64,000 bases of DNA from Clostridioides difficile (GTDB taxonomy: Bacteria > Bacillota > Clostridia > Peptostreptococcales > Peptostreptococcaceae), in assembly GCA_024919175.1 (NCBI GenBank), contig CP103804.1, positions 2,914,001 to 2,978,000 on the forward strand, read 5' to 3'. The notes under the pieces were generated by a model, which saw only the letters and a program-made list of their open reading frames with translations, did not search any database and was not told the DNA's origin. The translations under genes were made by a program, and so were the position numbers. How positions within the stretch are numbered: position 1 is the first letter of the stretch; each line of letters opens with the position of its first letter. Positions 50,117 through 59,701 of this stretch are shown here, piece by piece.

Positions 50117-51811
50117 TTAGTTACATATCAAATTTTCTAATGCATCATTAGGTGCTACAATAGGATAAACATCATAATCTTTATCTATATCGCATTGTAA
50201 AAACACAGGTTTATCAAAATCTATTGCATCCAAAGCTCTTTCTAATCCTTCCATATCACATGCTTTATATCCATCTATATTATAAGCATTTACAAGCTTA
50301 ACATAGTCTACATTTTCATTTATATCAGTTTGAGAGTATCTTTGATTAGAAAATAGCTTCTGCCATTGTCTCACCATTCCTAAAGTTCTATTATTAAGCA
50401 ATAAAATAAGCATAGGTACATTATAATTTGCAACTGTAGCTAACTCATTACAGTTCATTCTAAAGCTTCCATCGCCAGTTACTAAGACTACATTTTTATC
50501 TAAGTTACCAACTTTGGTTCCAATAGCTGCTCCTAGACCAAATCCCATAGTTCCTAGACCTGCTGATGTTATAAAACTTTTATTTCCCTTAAAATCCCAA
50601 TACTTAGCAGACCACATTTGGTGCTGACCAACATCCGTAACAACGACAGTTGGATTTGCTAATTGTTCGTATCTCTCATTTATTTTTCTAAGTATGTTTT
50701 GTGGGTGAAACTCATTTTCTTCTACACCCTCACTTTTTCTAAAAGTCTTTATCTCCTCTTTCCAATTACTATTGTCCTTACTTTCAATCCTTTCTAGTAG
50801 TAAACTAAGAACCATCTTTACATCCCCAACTAGAGATACATTGGATTTTATATTCTTACTTATTTCAGACGGGTCTATATCTATGTGTATTACTTTTGCA
50901 TTTTTAGCAAATTCGGAACTTTTACTTATTACTCTATCACTAAATCTTGCACCTATTGCTATTACTAAATCTGAATTAGAAAGTGCTAAATTACTTTCTC
51001 TACTTCCATGCATCCCAACCATTCCAAGAGATAGTTCATTTTTTCTATCTATATTGCCAAGCCCCATAAGTGTATTTAATATAGGTGTATCTATCTTAGT
51101 TGCAAATTTTACAAGAACTTCTTCAGCATTGGAAGATTTAACACCACCACCAGCATAGATTATAGGTTTCTTGGACTCTTTTATTATATCCACTGCATCT
51201 TTTAAAAGCTTAAAGTTATTTTTATCATCTAAGTCAAAATTATCCTTGTAATCCATATACTCATCTATTTGACATAGGTCATAGTCCTCATCCTTATAAT
51301 CCATTTCTGCTAAAAATAAATCCTTTGGAACATCCACAAGGACAGGTCCTTTTCTACCTGAGTTTGCAACTTTAAAAGCTTCTTTTATTGTAGGTATTAA
51401 CTCTTTAGTATTTCTAACTAGATAATTGTGTTTTGTCATAGATAAAGTTGCTCCAGTTATATCAATTTCTTGAAAAGAATCTTTGCCCAATAAACTAGTT
51501 GGAACTTGACCTGAAATTACAACCATAGGAGAAGAATCCATAAAAGCTGTTGCTATACCAGTTATAGCATTCGTTGCTCCTGGTCCAGATGTTGTAAAAC
51601 AAACCCCCACTGTATTAGTACTTCTTGCATATCCATCTGCTGCATGAACCAAACCTTGTTCATGTGAAGTCCTTATATGTTTAAAATCATCTGGATAATC
51701 ATATAGAGCATCATAAAGAGGTATTACTGCTCCACCAGGGTATCCAAATATTGTGTCAACCCCCTCTTTCTTCAAACATTCTAAAATTACCTTTGCTCCG
51801 TTCATACGCAC
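50117..51811 (-). CDS. ilvB: Acetolactate synthase large subunit
   Basis: 564-residue ThDP enzyme condensing pyruvate or 2-oxobutyrate for valine, leucine and isoleucine synthesis. IFGYPGGAVIPLYDAL and HEQGLVHAADGYARS (ThDP-activating Glu) are at the N-terminus. The ThDP-binding motif is GDGSFRMNCNELATVANYNVP, and VVTDVGQHQMWSAKYW and NNRTLGMVRQWQ are also typical. The start is either GTG 51811 (MRMNGAKV, matching the family N-terminus) or ATG 51805; neither has a close ribosome site. Third gene of ilvN-ilvC-ilvB. Confidence 0.94.
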   Translation of the reverse strand: MRMNGAKVILECLKKEGVDTIFGYPGGAVIPLYDALYDYPDDFKHIRTSHEQGLVHAADGYARSTNTVGVCFTTSGPGATNAITGIATAFMDSSPMVVISGQVPTSLLGKDSFQEIDITGATLSMTKHNYLVRNTKELIPTIKEAFKVANSGRKGPVLVDVPKDLFLAEMDYKDEDYDLCQIDEYMDYKDNFDLDDKNNFKLLKDAVDIIKESKKPIIYAGGGVKSSNAEEVLVKFATKIDTPILNTLMGLGNIDRKNELSLGMVGMHGSRESNLALSNSDLVIAIGARFSDRVISKSSEFAKNAKVIHIDIDPSEISKNIKSNVSLVGDVKMVLSLLLERIESKDNSNWKEEIKTFRKSEGVEENEFHPQNILRKINERYEQLANPTVVVTDVGQHQMWSAKYWDFKGNKSFITSAGLGTMGFGLGAAIGTKVGNLDKNVVLVTGDGSFRMNCNELATVANYNVPMLILLLNNRTLGMVRQWQKLFSNQRYSQTDINENVDYVKLVNAYNIDGYKACDMEGLERALDAIDFDKPVFLQCDIDKDYDVYPIVAPNDALENLICN

Positions 51812-51855
51812 TACTATGCACCACTCTTTCCCTCAAACTAATCCATTTAATATAT

Positions 51856-52845
51856 TTATTTCAAGAATGACATCATACTTCTTAGATTTCTACCAACTTC
51901 AGCTATTTCTGTAGCATATTCTGCTTCTCTAGTTTTTAGGAAGTTCTCACGCCCGTCTTCATTTTCTTTAATCCATGCCTTAGCAAATTTTCCATTTTGT
52001 ATATCTTCTAATACATCTTGCATACCTTGTTTTGCTGCATCCGTTATTACTCTTTTACCAGATACATAATCTCCATATTCTGCTGTATCACTTATACTGT
52101 ATCTCATTCTTTCAAATCCACCTTCATATATAAGGTCAACGATTAATTTCATTTCATGTAGACATTCAAAATATGCTACTTCTTTTTGATAGCCTGCATC
52201 CACAAGTGTCTTATATCCTAATTTTATAAGTTCACTTATACCACCACAAAGTACTGATTGCTCTCCAAATAAGTCAGTTTCTGTTTCTTCTTTAAAAGTA
52301 GTTTCTAAAACACCTGCTCTTGTAGCTCCTATTCCTTTTGCATATGCCAAAACTGTCTCTGTGGCTTTTTTAGTGTAATCTTGATATACTGCAAACAATG
52401 CTGGAACTCCACTTCCTTTAGTAAATACATTTCTAACTAGATGACCAGGTCCTTTAGGAGCTACCATTACAACATCAACAAATTCTGGTGGTTGTACTTG
52501 ATTATAGTGTATATTGAATCCATGAGCAAATGCTAATGTCTGACCTTCTTTTAAATTATCTCTAACACTTTCTTCATAAACTTTCTTTTGTTTTTCATCA
52601 GGCATTAACAACATTGTTAAATCACTTTCTCTAGTAGCTTCTGCTACATTCTTAACTTCAAATCCATCTTCCTTTGCTTTTTGTGCTGACTTACTTCCAT
52701 CATAAAGTCCTATCACTACATCTACGCCATTATCTCTAAGGTTTTGCGCATGTGCATGACCTTGACTTCCATATCCTAAAACTGCAACCTTTTTATTTTT
52801 TAAAACCTCTAAATTTACATCATTTTCATAATACATCTTTGCCAT
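51856..52845 (-). CDS. ilvC: Ketol-acid reductoisomerase
   Basis: 329 residues, short class I KARI. The NAD(P)-binding loop is AVLGYGSQGHAHAQNLRDNGVDVVIGL. The catalytic knotted domain carries APKGPGHLVRNVF, GGISELIKLGYKTLVDAGYQKEVAYFE and YSISDTAEYGDYVSG. It converts acetolactate to dihydroxyisovalerate. GGGAGG precedes the ATG. A 44-nt gap separates it from ilvB. Confidence 0.96.
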   Translation of the reverse strand: MAKMYYENDVNLEVLKNKKVAVLGYGSQGHAHAQNLRDNGVDVVIGLYDGSKSAQKAKEDGFEVKNVAEATRESDLTMLLMPDEKQKKVYEESVRDNLKEGQTLAFAHGFNIHYNQVQPPEFVDVVMVAPKGPGHLVRNVFTKGSGVPALFAVYQDYTKKATETVLAYAKGIGATRAGVLETTFKEETETDLFGEQSVLCGGISELIKLGYKTLVDAGYQKEVAYFECLHEMKLIVDLIYEGGFERMRYSISDTAEYGDYVSGKRVITDAAKQGMQDVLEDIQNGKFAKAWIKENEDGRENFLKTREAEYATEIAEVGRNLRSMMSFLK

Positions 52846-53149
52846 CTTTACTTCCTCCCAATATTTTTTCTCAATTATTTTGTGATATTTATTTTTATTA
52901 GAAATTTATACTCATTATCATTGATTCTATGCTACTTAACAAACTTTATTTTCTAATTTATGAAACTTTAATCTTCGTCTCTTTTTTAATATTTAGAATT
53001 TTCAGTTTTTAAATTTTATAATAACTTTATAATTTCAATAATAATTGTATTTTCAATCTAAGATTTTTCTCATCTAATATTTATCTTTCGTTTTTGTTTA
53101 AACATTATTTTCTTCATATTTGTTTTTAATTTTTATAGGTAATATTTAA
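52846..53149. other. 304-nt AT-rich gap inside the ilv operon
   Basis: No open frame or RNA motif is recognised between ilvN and ilvC. A weak TTGAAA/TTATAA pair on the minus strand (about 53020-53060) might be an internal promoter. The gap is unusual inside a biosynthetic operon. Confidence 0.35.
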
Positions 53150-53389
53150 TTAATGTCTAACTTGTTCAACAGTTATTTCTCTTATATCATGTAATTTCTT
53201 CATATGATTTAAGACACTATCTAGAGATGTCTTTTCTTCGTTCACTATCAATTTTATACCTGAATTATTCATATTATCTACAGTCATACTTATTGATTGT
53301 ATATCAACTTCTCTTCTTCTAAGTGTCATCGCCACTCTTAAAAAAGAATCTATTCCTTGGTTTAATTTAGCATATACAGTATTTTCCAT
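53150..53389 (-). CDS. ilvN: Acetolactate synthase small (regulatory) subunit, short ACT-domain form
   Basis: 79 residues, a single ACT-like domain: LNQGIDSFLRVAMTLRRREVDIQSISMTVDN and IREITVEQVRH. It is much shorter than IlvN/IlvH (about 160) and close to IlvM (about 85), so the C-terminal activating domain is missing. It should bind the large subunit and convey branched-chain amino-acid feedback, perhaps weakly. First gene after the T-box; AAGGAGGAG precedes the ATG. Confidence 0.82.
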   Translation of the reverse strand: MENTVYAKLNQGIDSFLRVAMTLRRREVDIQSISMTVDNMNNSGIKLIVNEEKTSLDSVLNHMKKLHDIREITVEQVRH

Positions 53390-53462
53390 AAAAAACTCCT
53401 CCTTATTTTTTATTATTATTTTTATTGATTTTATATGGATTAATCTTTTATATCGCTTAAAA

Positions 53463-53757
53463 TAAAAAAACTTTCATCTTTATAAGCAATATAAATATTA
53501 CTTATAAGGACGAAAGTTATATTCCGCGGTACCACCTTATTTGTAGATATAAAAAATACATCTACCACTCTTTTTTCAGGTCGGGTAACTGATTACCTTA
53601 ACCTTAGCCATATAACGTTGGCAGACGTTTGTACTTACTAAAATATATTCAGTACAAAAGCTCCAGAGTGATCATTATACTACTGTTAACACCAATTCTC
53701 AGCAACATTGGTTCTCTGTAGATAACTCTATTAGTATTGTTGTCTCTGTCATTGCTT
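53463..53757 (-). ncRNA. T-box leader of the ilv operon (probable isoleucine type)
   Basis: On the minus strand stem I begins AGCAATGACAGAGACAACAA. The T-box motif AAGGTGGTACCGCGGA lies at 53523-53538. A terminator hairpin of AACTTTCGTCCTTATAAG type with T run is at 53463-53518. The specifier region reads ATGATCACTCTGGAGC, in which ATC (Ile) is the likely specifier codon. Uncharged tRNA-Ile should permit ilv transcription. The amino-acid assignment is from position only. Confidence 0.9.
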
Positions 53758-53800
53758 TTATTTATTTAATTTTTTCAATCTTGTTTTGCTGTTAATATAG

Positions 53801-53829
53801 ATTATATTCTCTATCTTTTGGAATGTCAA
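53801..53829 (-). promoter_or_regulatory. Promoter of the ilv T-box transcript
   Basis: Perfect TTGACA (53824-53829) and TATAAT (53801-53806) on the minus strand with a 17-nt spacer, about 45 nt before stem I. Confidence 0.85.
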
Positions 53830-53916
53830 CGACTTTTTTTAAAATTTTCAGATTATTTATTTTTTTCACAATAATCATTTTTTATATTTTAAATGAACAT
53901 CTTGAAATAATCGTTT

Positions 53917-54678
53917 TCATATTATTATCTTATATCCATTTTTTTTAAGCCACTTTTCTTTATCTTTATAATCTGGCATAATATTTTTTACCAAATCATA
54001 AAATTTTTTTGAGTGATTCATATGTAATAAGTGACTAAATTCATGTACTATTATATAGTCAATTACATCTAATCTCGCCATAGATATTTTTGAATTTATA
54101 TAAATATTTTTTTGAGATGTACAACTTCCCCATCTACTTTTTTGTTCTTTTACTTTTACATTAATTGGTGTCAGTTGCTTCATTATATCACAATTTGACC
54201 TAAGAAAATTTATTCTTTCTGAAACGATTCTTTGACTTTCATTTTTGTACCAACATTGTAAAGATTTTTTGATAAAATCTTTACTTACATCATTTGTTTG
54301 AATAATTATTTTATATTCTTCAAGATTTATTTTACACTTACTTTTTTTTGCACAAGCTTCCAAAGTTTCATCTACAACTAAGCAATATTCTTCACCAAGA
54401 TATAGAAATTTATCACCTGTCATAAATGTTCTTTGTTTGTATGCTTCTTCTCTATCTTTATACTCACCAGATTTTTTAAGTATCCAGTCTGCTTTTTTAA
54501 TTATTATTTCTTCTATTGTTTTTTTAGAAACTTTAGGAGGACTTATTACAACTACTTTACCAAATGAGTCTATTTTTATGCAAATATTTTTTCTATTCTT
54601 ATACAGTAAAGCTACTTCTATTGTCTTACTTTTAAAATTAACATTTAAAATCTGATACTCTTCACTCTTCATGTTCAT
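53917..54678 (-). CDS. YgjP/SprT-like zinc metallopeptidase family protein (DUF45)
   Basis: 253 residues. The YgjP domain has KEQKSRWGSCTSQKNIYINSKI and the zinc motif DYIIVHEFSHLLHMNHSKKFYDLV (HExxH plus a downstream His). The C-terminal WLKKNGYKI is typical. Cytoplasmic, no signal peptide. The start overlaps the last base of the xdhC-like gene, so they are translationally coupled. Proteolytic activity is presumed from the motif. Confidence 0.88.
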   Translation of the reverse strand: MNMKSEEYQILNVNFKSKTIEVALLYKNRKNICIKIDSFGKVVVISPPKVSKKTIEEIIIKKADWILKKSGEYKDREEAYKQRTFMTGDKFLYLGEEYCLVVDETLEACAKKSKCKINLEEYKIIIQTNDVSKDFIKKSLQCWYKNESQRIVSERINFLRSNCDIMKQLTPINVKVKEQKSRWGSCTSQKNIYINSKISMARLDVIDYIIVHEFSHLLHMNHSKKFYDLVKNIMPDYKDKEKWLKKNGYKIII

Positions 54679-55505
54679 TAATTTCTTTTTTCCTTATTTG
54701 CTCTACAATTTATAAGTTCAGCTGCTATACATACAGCTATTTCTGCTGGTGTCTGAGCATTCAATTTTATTCCTATTGGAGCATGTACTTTACTCAGTTC
54801 TTCCTTACTAAATCCATTTTTCATAAGTTTTTCATATGTCAATCCAATTTTTGTTCTACTTCCAATCATGCCTATATAGCAAGGATTCGTTTTAAGAGCC
54901 CATTCCAATGAACTTGAATCATACAGATGACCTCTCGTTAAAATAATTATGTAGCTATTTTCATCAATCGGAAAATCTGGTATATTTTCAAAAGAATCTA
55001 AAACTATCACTTCTGATTCTGGAAATCTTTCAGAATTAGCAAATTCCTCTCTATCATCTATTACTATTGTTCTAAATTCTAAAAGTGATAATATTACTGC
55101 TACATCTTTTGAAATATGTCCTGCTCCAAATATATATGCTTTACTTATATTTTCTTTTAAGTTTTTATTAAATCTTTCTAAATTACTCTTCAATTTACTA
55201 TCAATAAAATCTATTTGTATTTCTCCAGTACCGCCACATATCATTCCAAGCTTTGCTATATCAGTTTTATTTAGAGTAAATTTATACAACATTGACTCTC
55301 TATTTTTTATAACATTAATTGAATGTTTTATGCATGTTGCTTCTACACTTCCTCCACCTACAGAACCAAATATAGAACCATCACTTTTTACAATCATCAT
55401 TGCTCCAGTTTCACGTGGTGTTGAACCTGAATGAGAAGTTATTGTAGCAAATGCAAAGTCCTCATTATTTTTTATTAACTTTATCGCTTGTTCATATATA
55501 TTCAT
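54678..55505 (-). CDS. XdhC-family protein
   Basis: 275 residues. An N-terminal XdhC/CoxI domain (FAFATITSHSGSTPRETGAMMIV, GSVGGGSVEATCIK) is joined to a Rossmann-like domain (KAYIFGAGHISKDVAVILSLLEFRTIVIDDREEFANSERFP; YIGMIGSRTKIGLTYEKLMKNGF). In molybdenum hydroxylases XdhC inserts the sulfurated cofactor. No molybdoenzyme genes adjoin it here, so it may serve an enzyme encoded elsewhere. AAGGAG precedes the ATG. Confidence 0.88.
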   Translation of the reverse strand: MNIYEQAIKLIKNNEDFAFATITSHSGSTPRETGAMMIVKSDGSIFGSVGGGSVEATCIKHSINVIKNRESMLYKFTLNKTDIAKLGMICGGTGEIQIDFIDSKLKSNLERFNKNLKENISKAYIFGAGHISKDVAVILSLLEFRTIVIDDREEFANSERFPESEVIVLDSFENIPDFPIDENSYIIILTRGHLYDSSSLEWALKTNPCYIGMIGSRTKIGLTYEKLMKNGFSKEELSKVHAPIGIKLNAQTPAEIAVCIAAELINCRANKEKRN

Positions 55506-55546
55506 ATATTTCTCCTTACTAGTCTATTTAAAAATCTTCTATATAT

Positions 55547-56302
55547 CTACTTTAAATTTTTTATTACTTTGTCTGGTATTACGAACTCCACTGGTCCCAT
55601 ATAACCAGGTGCTACTTCATATTCATCAAAGCTAATTACAAGATTTCCATTTTTATTAAAATAAAAATCTTGATACTTATTTATAGACTCAAAATTTTTT
55701 ATTTGGGAATCTTTTTCTTGGTCTATAAAATATGATTTTGTACTATCTTTCTTAATTTGATTTCTCATCTGTTCTTTTATATTATCACTTATAGCATCTA
55801 TATATCTACTATCTTTAAAAAATATTGGTAAATTTAATAGTATTTCTCTATTTTTATCAATAGTATAATGCGTTTTAGTTACATATGAAGAAGCTTCTAT
55901 CTCTTCTTTTTTAACTTCTATAGATAAAAAGTCCTTAGAATTATTTTTTACACTATAACTTACATTTAAGTATCTATGACCTTTATTATTTTCTTCTTTC
56001 ATTTTACTTTCAAATTCACTGTAAAGTTTTTTCCCTTCTTGCATAAACTGATTGTTTAATTCATTTTCTAAATCCTTATCTTTTAAACCTTCTATCTTAG
56101 GAACTTTGATATTGACTTCATAATTACCTTGTTTTAAATTATAATTCTTTGCATTTATAACTTTTATTGAATTATTTTTTACAACTTTATTAGAAGAGCT
56201 ACCTGCAAATATAGGATTTATATTTACTAATGCTACAAGTAGACACACTGAAATCACAGCAATTTTAAATATAGATTTTTTAAGTTTTTTATATGTATTC
56301 AT
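55547..56302 (-). CDS. Secreted or anchored RsiV-like paralog without anti-sigma domain
   Basis: 251 residues. A short basic N-terminus and signal segment (IFKIAVISVCLLVALVNINPIFAG) are followed by the DUF4163/DUF3298 extracytoplasmic region. It is closely similar to the RsiV protein encoded just upstream (KIEGLKDKDLENELN; HYTIDKNREILL; YQDFYFNKNGNLVISFDEYEVAPGYMGPVEFV). The cytoplasmic sigma-binding part is missing. It may bind lysozyme or modulate RsiV. IFA-G resembles a signal-peptidase site. GGAGG precedes the ATG; 42-nt gap from rsiV. Confidence 0.82.
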   Translation of the reverse strand: MNTYKKLKKSIFKIAVISVCLLVALVNINPIFAGSSSNKVVKNNSIKVINAKNYNLKQGNYEVNIKVPKIEGLKDKDLENELNNQFMQEGKKLYSEFESKMKEENNKGHRYLNVSYSVKNNSKDFLSIEVKKEEIEASSYVTKTHYTIDKNREILLNLPIFFKDSRYIDAISDNIKEQMRNQIKKDSTKSYFIDQEKDSQIKNFESINKYQDFYFNKNGNLVISFDEYEVAPGYMGPVEFVIPDKVIKNLK

Positions 56303-56344
56303 ATTAACCTCCTTAATATATTTATATATAAATTACTATTCTAT

Positions 56345-57214
56345 TTACAAGTCTTTTATTACTTTATATGGGATTACAAATTCTACTGAACCCATATAAC
56401 CAGGTGCTACTTCAAACTGGTCAAAACAAATTACAAGGTCTTCATCCTTATTAAAATAGAAATCTTGATATTTATTTATTGTTTCAAAATCTTTAACAGG
56501 AGAATCTTTTCCTTGGTCTATAAAATATGATTTTGTACTGTCATTTTTCATTTGATTTCTCATTTGTTCTTTTATATTATTGCTAATAACTTTTACATAT
56601 TTATCATCCTTAAAAAGCATAGGCAAAGTTAAAACTATTTGTCTTTTTTTATCCACATTATAATGTATTTTGCTCACATATGATGATGCTTCTATCTCAT
56701 TTTTTGTCATTTCTATTGATAGAAAATCTTTAGAATTATTTTTAACACTATAGCTTAAACTTAAATACTTATGTTCCTTATTTTTTGATAATTCTATTTT
56801 TTCCATTCTATTTTGAAATTCATCATAAAGCCTCTTTCCATCTTCCATAAAACTATTGTTTAATCTCTTCTCTAAATTTTTATCTTTTAAGCCTTGTATT
56901 TTAGGAATATCAATTTTAGCTTCATAGTTCTCGTTCTTTAAGCTATAATTTTTTATAGTTACTACTTCTACTAAGCCTCCAATTATAGGTAATTTAGAAA
57001 AGTTATCTGCAAATACAGGACTTATATTTACTAATACTATAAACATACAAGCTGAAGCCATAATAACTTTAAATCTCCATCTATTTATTTTTTTATTTTG
57101 TTCGCAATATATATCTTTTATTTTCTTGTGATTTATTATAGTATCTAGTTTCTTTGGTATTGGAATTTTATGATACTCATCTCTTAACTTATCTAACCTT
57201 TCTTTGTTTGTCAT
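56345..57214 (-). CDS. rsiV: Anti-sigma factor RsiV
   Basis: 289 residues. A cytosolic N-terminus (1-45, RLDKLRDEYHKIPIPKKLDTIINHKK) that should bind sigma-V precedes one transmembrane helix (about 46-68, ending SPVFAD, a plausible signal-peptidase site) and an extracellular DUF4163/DUF3298 domain. In Bacillus subtilis and C. difficile the outer domain binds lysozyme, after which cleavage frees the sigma factor. It lies directly after the sigma gene. An AGGGATAAAAAG ribosome site precedes the ATG. Confidence 0.88.
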   Translation of the reverse strand: MTNKERLDKLRDEYHKIPIPKKLDTIINHKKIKDIYCEQNKKINRWRFKVIMASACMFIVLVNISPVFADNFSKLPIIGGLVEVVTIKNYSLKNENYEAKIDIPKIQGLKDKNLEKRLNNSFMEDGKRLYDEFQNRMEKIELSKNKEHKYLSLSYSVKNNSKDFLSIEMTKNEIEASSYVSKIHYNVDKKRQIVLTLPMLFKDDKYVKVISNNIKEQMRNQMKNDSTKSYFIDQGKDSPVKDFETINKYQDFYFNKDEDLVICFDQFEVAPGYMGSVEFVIPYKVIKDL

Positions 57215-57225
57215 TCTTTTTATCC

Positions 57226-57708
57226 CTACTCTTCAATTTTTAATTTTAATTTTTTTAAAGCAGTATATAACCTAGTTTTAACAGTATTCACATTTTCATC
57301 CAATATTATTGCTACTTCTTCAATCTTTAAATCTTCAAAAAATCTCAATATTATAATAGATTTATATTCAATAGGTAATTCTTCTAACGCTTTTTTTAAG
57401 TCTAAATCAGTATACTTATCATATTCTCCTGTCTCATCTATAAGAGCGATATCCGTCATGTTATTATATTTACGGTTTTTTCTAATAAAATCTATACTCG
57501 TTCTAACTAGAATTTTATAAAACCATGTCTTTATATAATTTACTTCTTTAAGGTTTTCTACTGAATATAGAGCCTTATACATGGACTCTTGAACCACATC
57601 TAAAGCGTCTTCCTCATTTTTTGTATAACTATATGCAATTCTATAAAAAGAGTCTTTATTATCGATAATGTATCTCTCAACTTTCCTTCTCTTTAAACTC
57701 TTAAACAT
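57226..57708 (-). CDS. csfV: ECF RNA polymerase sigma factor, sigma-V (CsfV)
   Basis: 160 residues. Sigma region 2 is YRIAYSYTKNEEDALDVVQESMYKALYSVENLK (about 22-55) and region 4 is LPIEYKSIIILRFFEDLKIEEVAIILDENVNTVKTRLYTALKKLK (about 110-155). It directs transcription of lysozyme-resistance genes. Its position between prsA and rsiV, with pdaV at the operon head, matches the csfV operon of C. difficile. GGAGGGAG lies about 11 nt before the ATG. Confidence 0.9.
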   Translation of the reverse strand: MFKSLKRRKVERYIIDNKDSFYRIAYSYTKNEEDALDVVQESMYKALYSVENLKEVNYIKTWFYKILVRTSIDFIRKNRKYNNMTDIALIDETGEYDKYTDLDLKKALEELPIEYKSIIILRFFEDLKIEEVAIILDENVNTVKTRLYTALKKLKLKIEE

Positions 57709-57759
57709 TCCTGTAAAATCTCCCTCCGACTACAGGCTAGGATTGAGTTTTTATAGATT

Positions 57760-58716
57760 CTATCTCTCTACTTTTGCACTTTCGTTCAATTTTTTTATGT
57801 GCTCAATATATTTTTCGTTTAAAATAGATTCTCTTACTAAACTCTGGCACTCATTAAGACTTTTTTGTCTTTCTCTTTTATCAGTAACTTTGACTATATG
57901 ATATCCATAACTAGTTTCAAAAACACCTGAAACCTCATTTTTCTTTAATTTGAATACTTCTTTTGTAAATTCAGCATTTTTATCATTTTTTGAAAAATAT
58001 CCTAGCTGACCTCCATTTTTTCCAGTAGCTTTATCATCTGAATATTTTTTAGCCAATGCTTCAAAACTTTCTCCACTTTTGATTTTAGTCAATATACTCT
58101 CTGCCTCTTTTTTTAAAGCTTCTTTTTTATCCTTACTTACTTCTTTTTTATTTTTGTCTAAAGTTGATATCAATATTTGAGAAGCACTTACTTCTTCTAC
58201 ATTAAAATCTTTTTTATGACTTACATAGTAAGATTCCATCTCGGCATCACTTATATTTATTTTATTTTCAAAAGCTTTTTTACTTTTGTCTATGGCTAAA
58301 TCTTTAGATATTTCTTGTTTTAAATATTCCTTATCTACACCTGCTTTGTCCATTTTTTCTTTATAGCTTGTATTCAAATTCATTTCATTTTCTAGTTCTT
58401 GATATTTTGAGTCTACCTCACCTTTACTTGGAGTTAATCCTTTATCCTTAGCCTCTTGATATAAAAGTTCATTATCCACCATAAACGATATTATAACATT
58501 TTCTAATTTATTTCTACCTTTTTTATCCAAACTTTTTTCCATTTCATCTAAAGATTGACCATTTATATAACTATTAGTAGCAGATAAGACTGCCTTTGTT
58601 TTTTTATATTGTTCCTTCGTGATTTCTACATCATTTACTTTAGCTAAACTCTTATTACAACCAACCATCATCAAAGATAGTATTCCGACCATTCCTATAC
58701 AAAGTTTTTTATTCAA
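57760..58716 (-). CDS. prsA: PrsA-type peptidyl-prolyl isomerase lipoprotein
   Basis: 318 residues. The lipoprotein signal ends at MMVGC (Cys20). An N-terminal SurA-like helical region (30-170) precedes a parvulin PPIase domain (about 178-275: VSASQILISTLD, LAKKYSDDKATGKNGGQLGYFSKND, FELKKNEVSG-like strand, YGYHIVKVTD). It folds exported proteins at the outer face of the membrane. TTG start after GAGGTG. Second gene of the pdaV-prsA-csfV-rsiV operon. Confidence 0.9.
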   Translation of the reverse strand: MNKKLCIGMVGILSLMMVGCNKSLAKVNDVEITKEQYKKTKAVLSATNSYINGQSLDEMEKSLDKKGRNKLENVIISFMVDNELLYQEAKDKGLTPSKGEVDSKYQELENEMNLNTSYKEKMDKAGVDKEYLKQEISKDLAIDKSKKAFENKINISDAEMESYYVSHKKDFNVEEVSASQILISTLDKNKKEVSKDKKEALKKEAESILTKIKSGESFEALAKKYSDDKATGKNGGQLGYFSKNDKNAEFTKEVFKLKKNEVSGVFETSYGYHIVKVTDKRERQKSLNECQSLVRESILNEKYIEHIKKLNESAKVER

Positions 58717-58785
58717 AACATTTACACCTCACTCATTTTTTATTTTCAAGTTTTAAAACTCTTAATCAACATTTTTTTATTTTTA

Positions 58786-59619
58786 CTATTCTAAATTACG
58801 TAACCAATAATTTTTTGGTATTTGATTTTGCTCTACTGCTGCAAATTCATACCCTTCATCTGATAAAAATTTTAAAATTGAATCTAAAGCTTCTGCACTT
58901 TGTTTTTTCTCATGCATTAAAACTACAAGTTGATCCTTATCTTCACCTTTTTTATTCTTAATATTATTTTTTACATTTTGTACAATTTGCGCAGAATTAG
59001 ATTTCCAGTCTTCAGTATCTAAATCCCAGTCCCAAATTTTATACCCTGCATCAACTAAAGCTTGATAAGAAGCTTGTGGCGTATATGGTTTACTTCCATA
59101 AGGAATTCTTATTACTTTTGAATGTTTACCAGTTATGCTATAAAGAGTCTGGTCATTTGTATCAAATTCATCTTTTGCTGATGTACTAGTAACATAAAGC
59201 TTATGAATATCATGAGATACACTATGAAAACCTGCTGTGTTCCCATTTTTAATTATATTTTTAACTTGTTGTGGATATTCCTTCATATTTCCATCTATCA
59301 TAAAAAAAGTTGCTTTAACATTGTACTTATTTAAAGTTTTTATCATCTGGTCAGTAAATTTAGATGGACCATCATCTATAGTTATGTATGCTACTTTTCC
59401 TGAACTTTTACTAGGCCCTTTACTAACTTCTGCTGATGTATTAGATATTATATCTGTAATAGTAGAACTTGATAGTTTAGCATTTCTACTAATTTCATCT
59501 TCTTTCATATTCATATAACTAACTCGTATACCAATTATTATAAATGCTAAACAGACTACTATAGCACTTAAAAGCAAATACAATTTCTTTCTATTTATTT
59601 TTTTCTTTTTATTTCTCAT
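58786..59619 (-). CDS. pdaV: Polysaccharide (peptidoglycan) deacetylase, PdaV-like
   Basis: 277 residues. A signal anchor (about 13-32) is followed by a NodB-type CE4 domain: AYITIDDGPSKFTDQM (catalytic/metal Asp pair), FHSVSHDIHKLY (metal His), RIPYGSKPYTP and WDWDLDTEDWKS. It removes N-acetyl groups from peptidoglycan GlcNAc, which lowers lysozyme sensitivity. It heads the csfV operon, so sigma-V controls its own effector. GGAGG precedes the ATG. Confidence 0.88.
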   Translation of the reverse strand: MRNKKKKINRKKLYLLLSAIVVCLAFIIIGIRVSYMNMKEDEISRNAKLSSSTITDIISNTSAEVSKGPSKSSGKVAYITIDDGPSKFTDQMIKTLNKYNVKATFFMIDGNMKEYPQQVKNIIKNGNTAGFHSVSHDIHKLYVTSTSAKDEFDTNDQTLYSITGKHSKVIRIPYGSKPYTPQASYQALVDAGYKIWDWDLDTEDWKSNSAQIVQNVKNNIKNKKGEDKDQLVVLMHEKKQSAEALDSILKFLSDEGYEFAAVEQNQIPKNYWLRNLE

Positions 59620-59701
59620 CGTTCGACCTCCAATATTACTATATTTTTACATTTATATTTTTGTAGTATTTTAGAATCAGAATCTACACTACATATATAT
59701 A

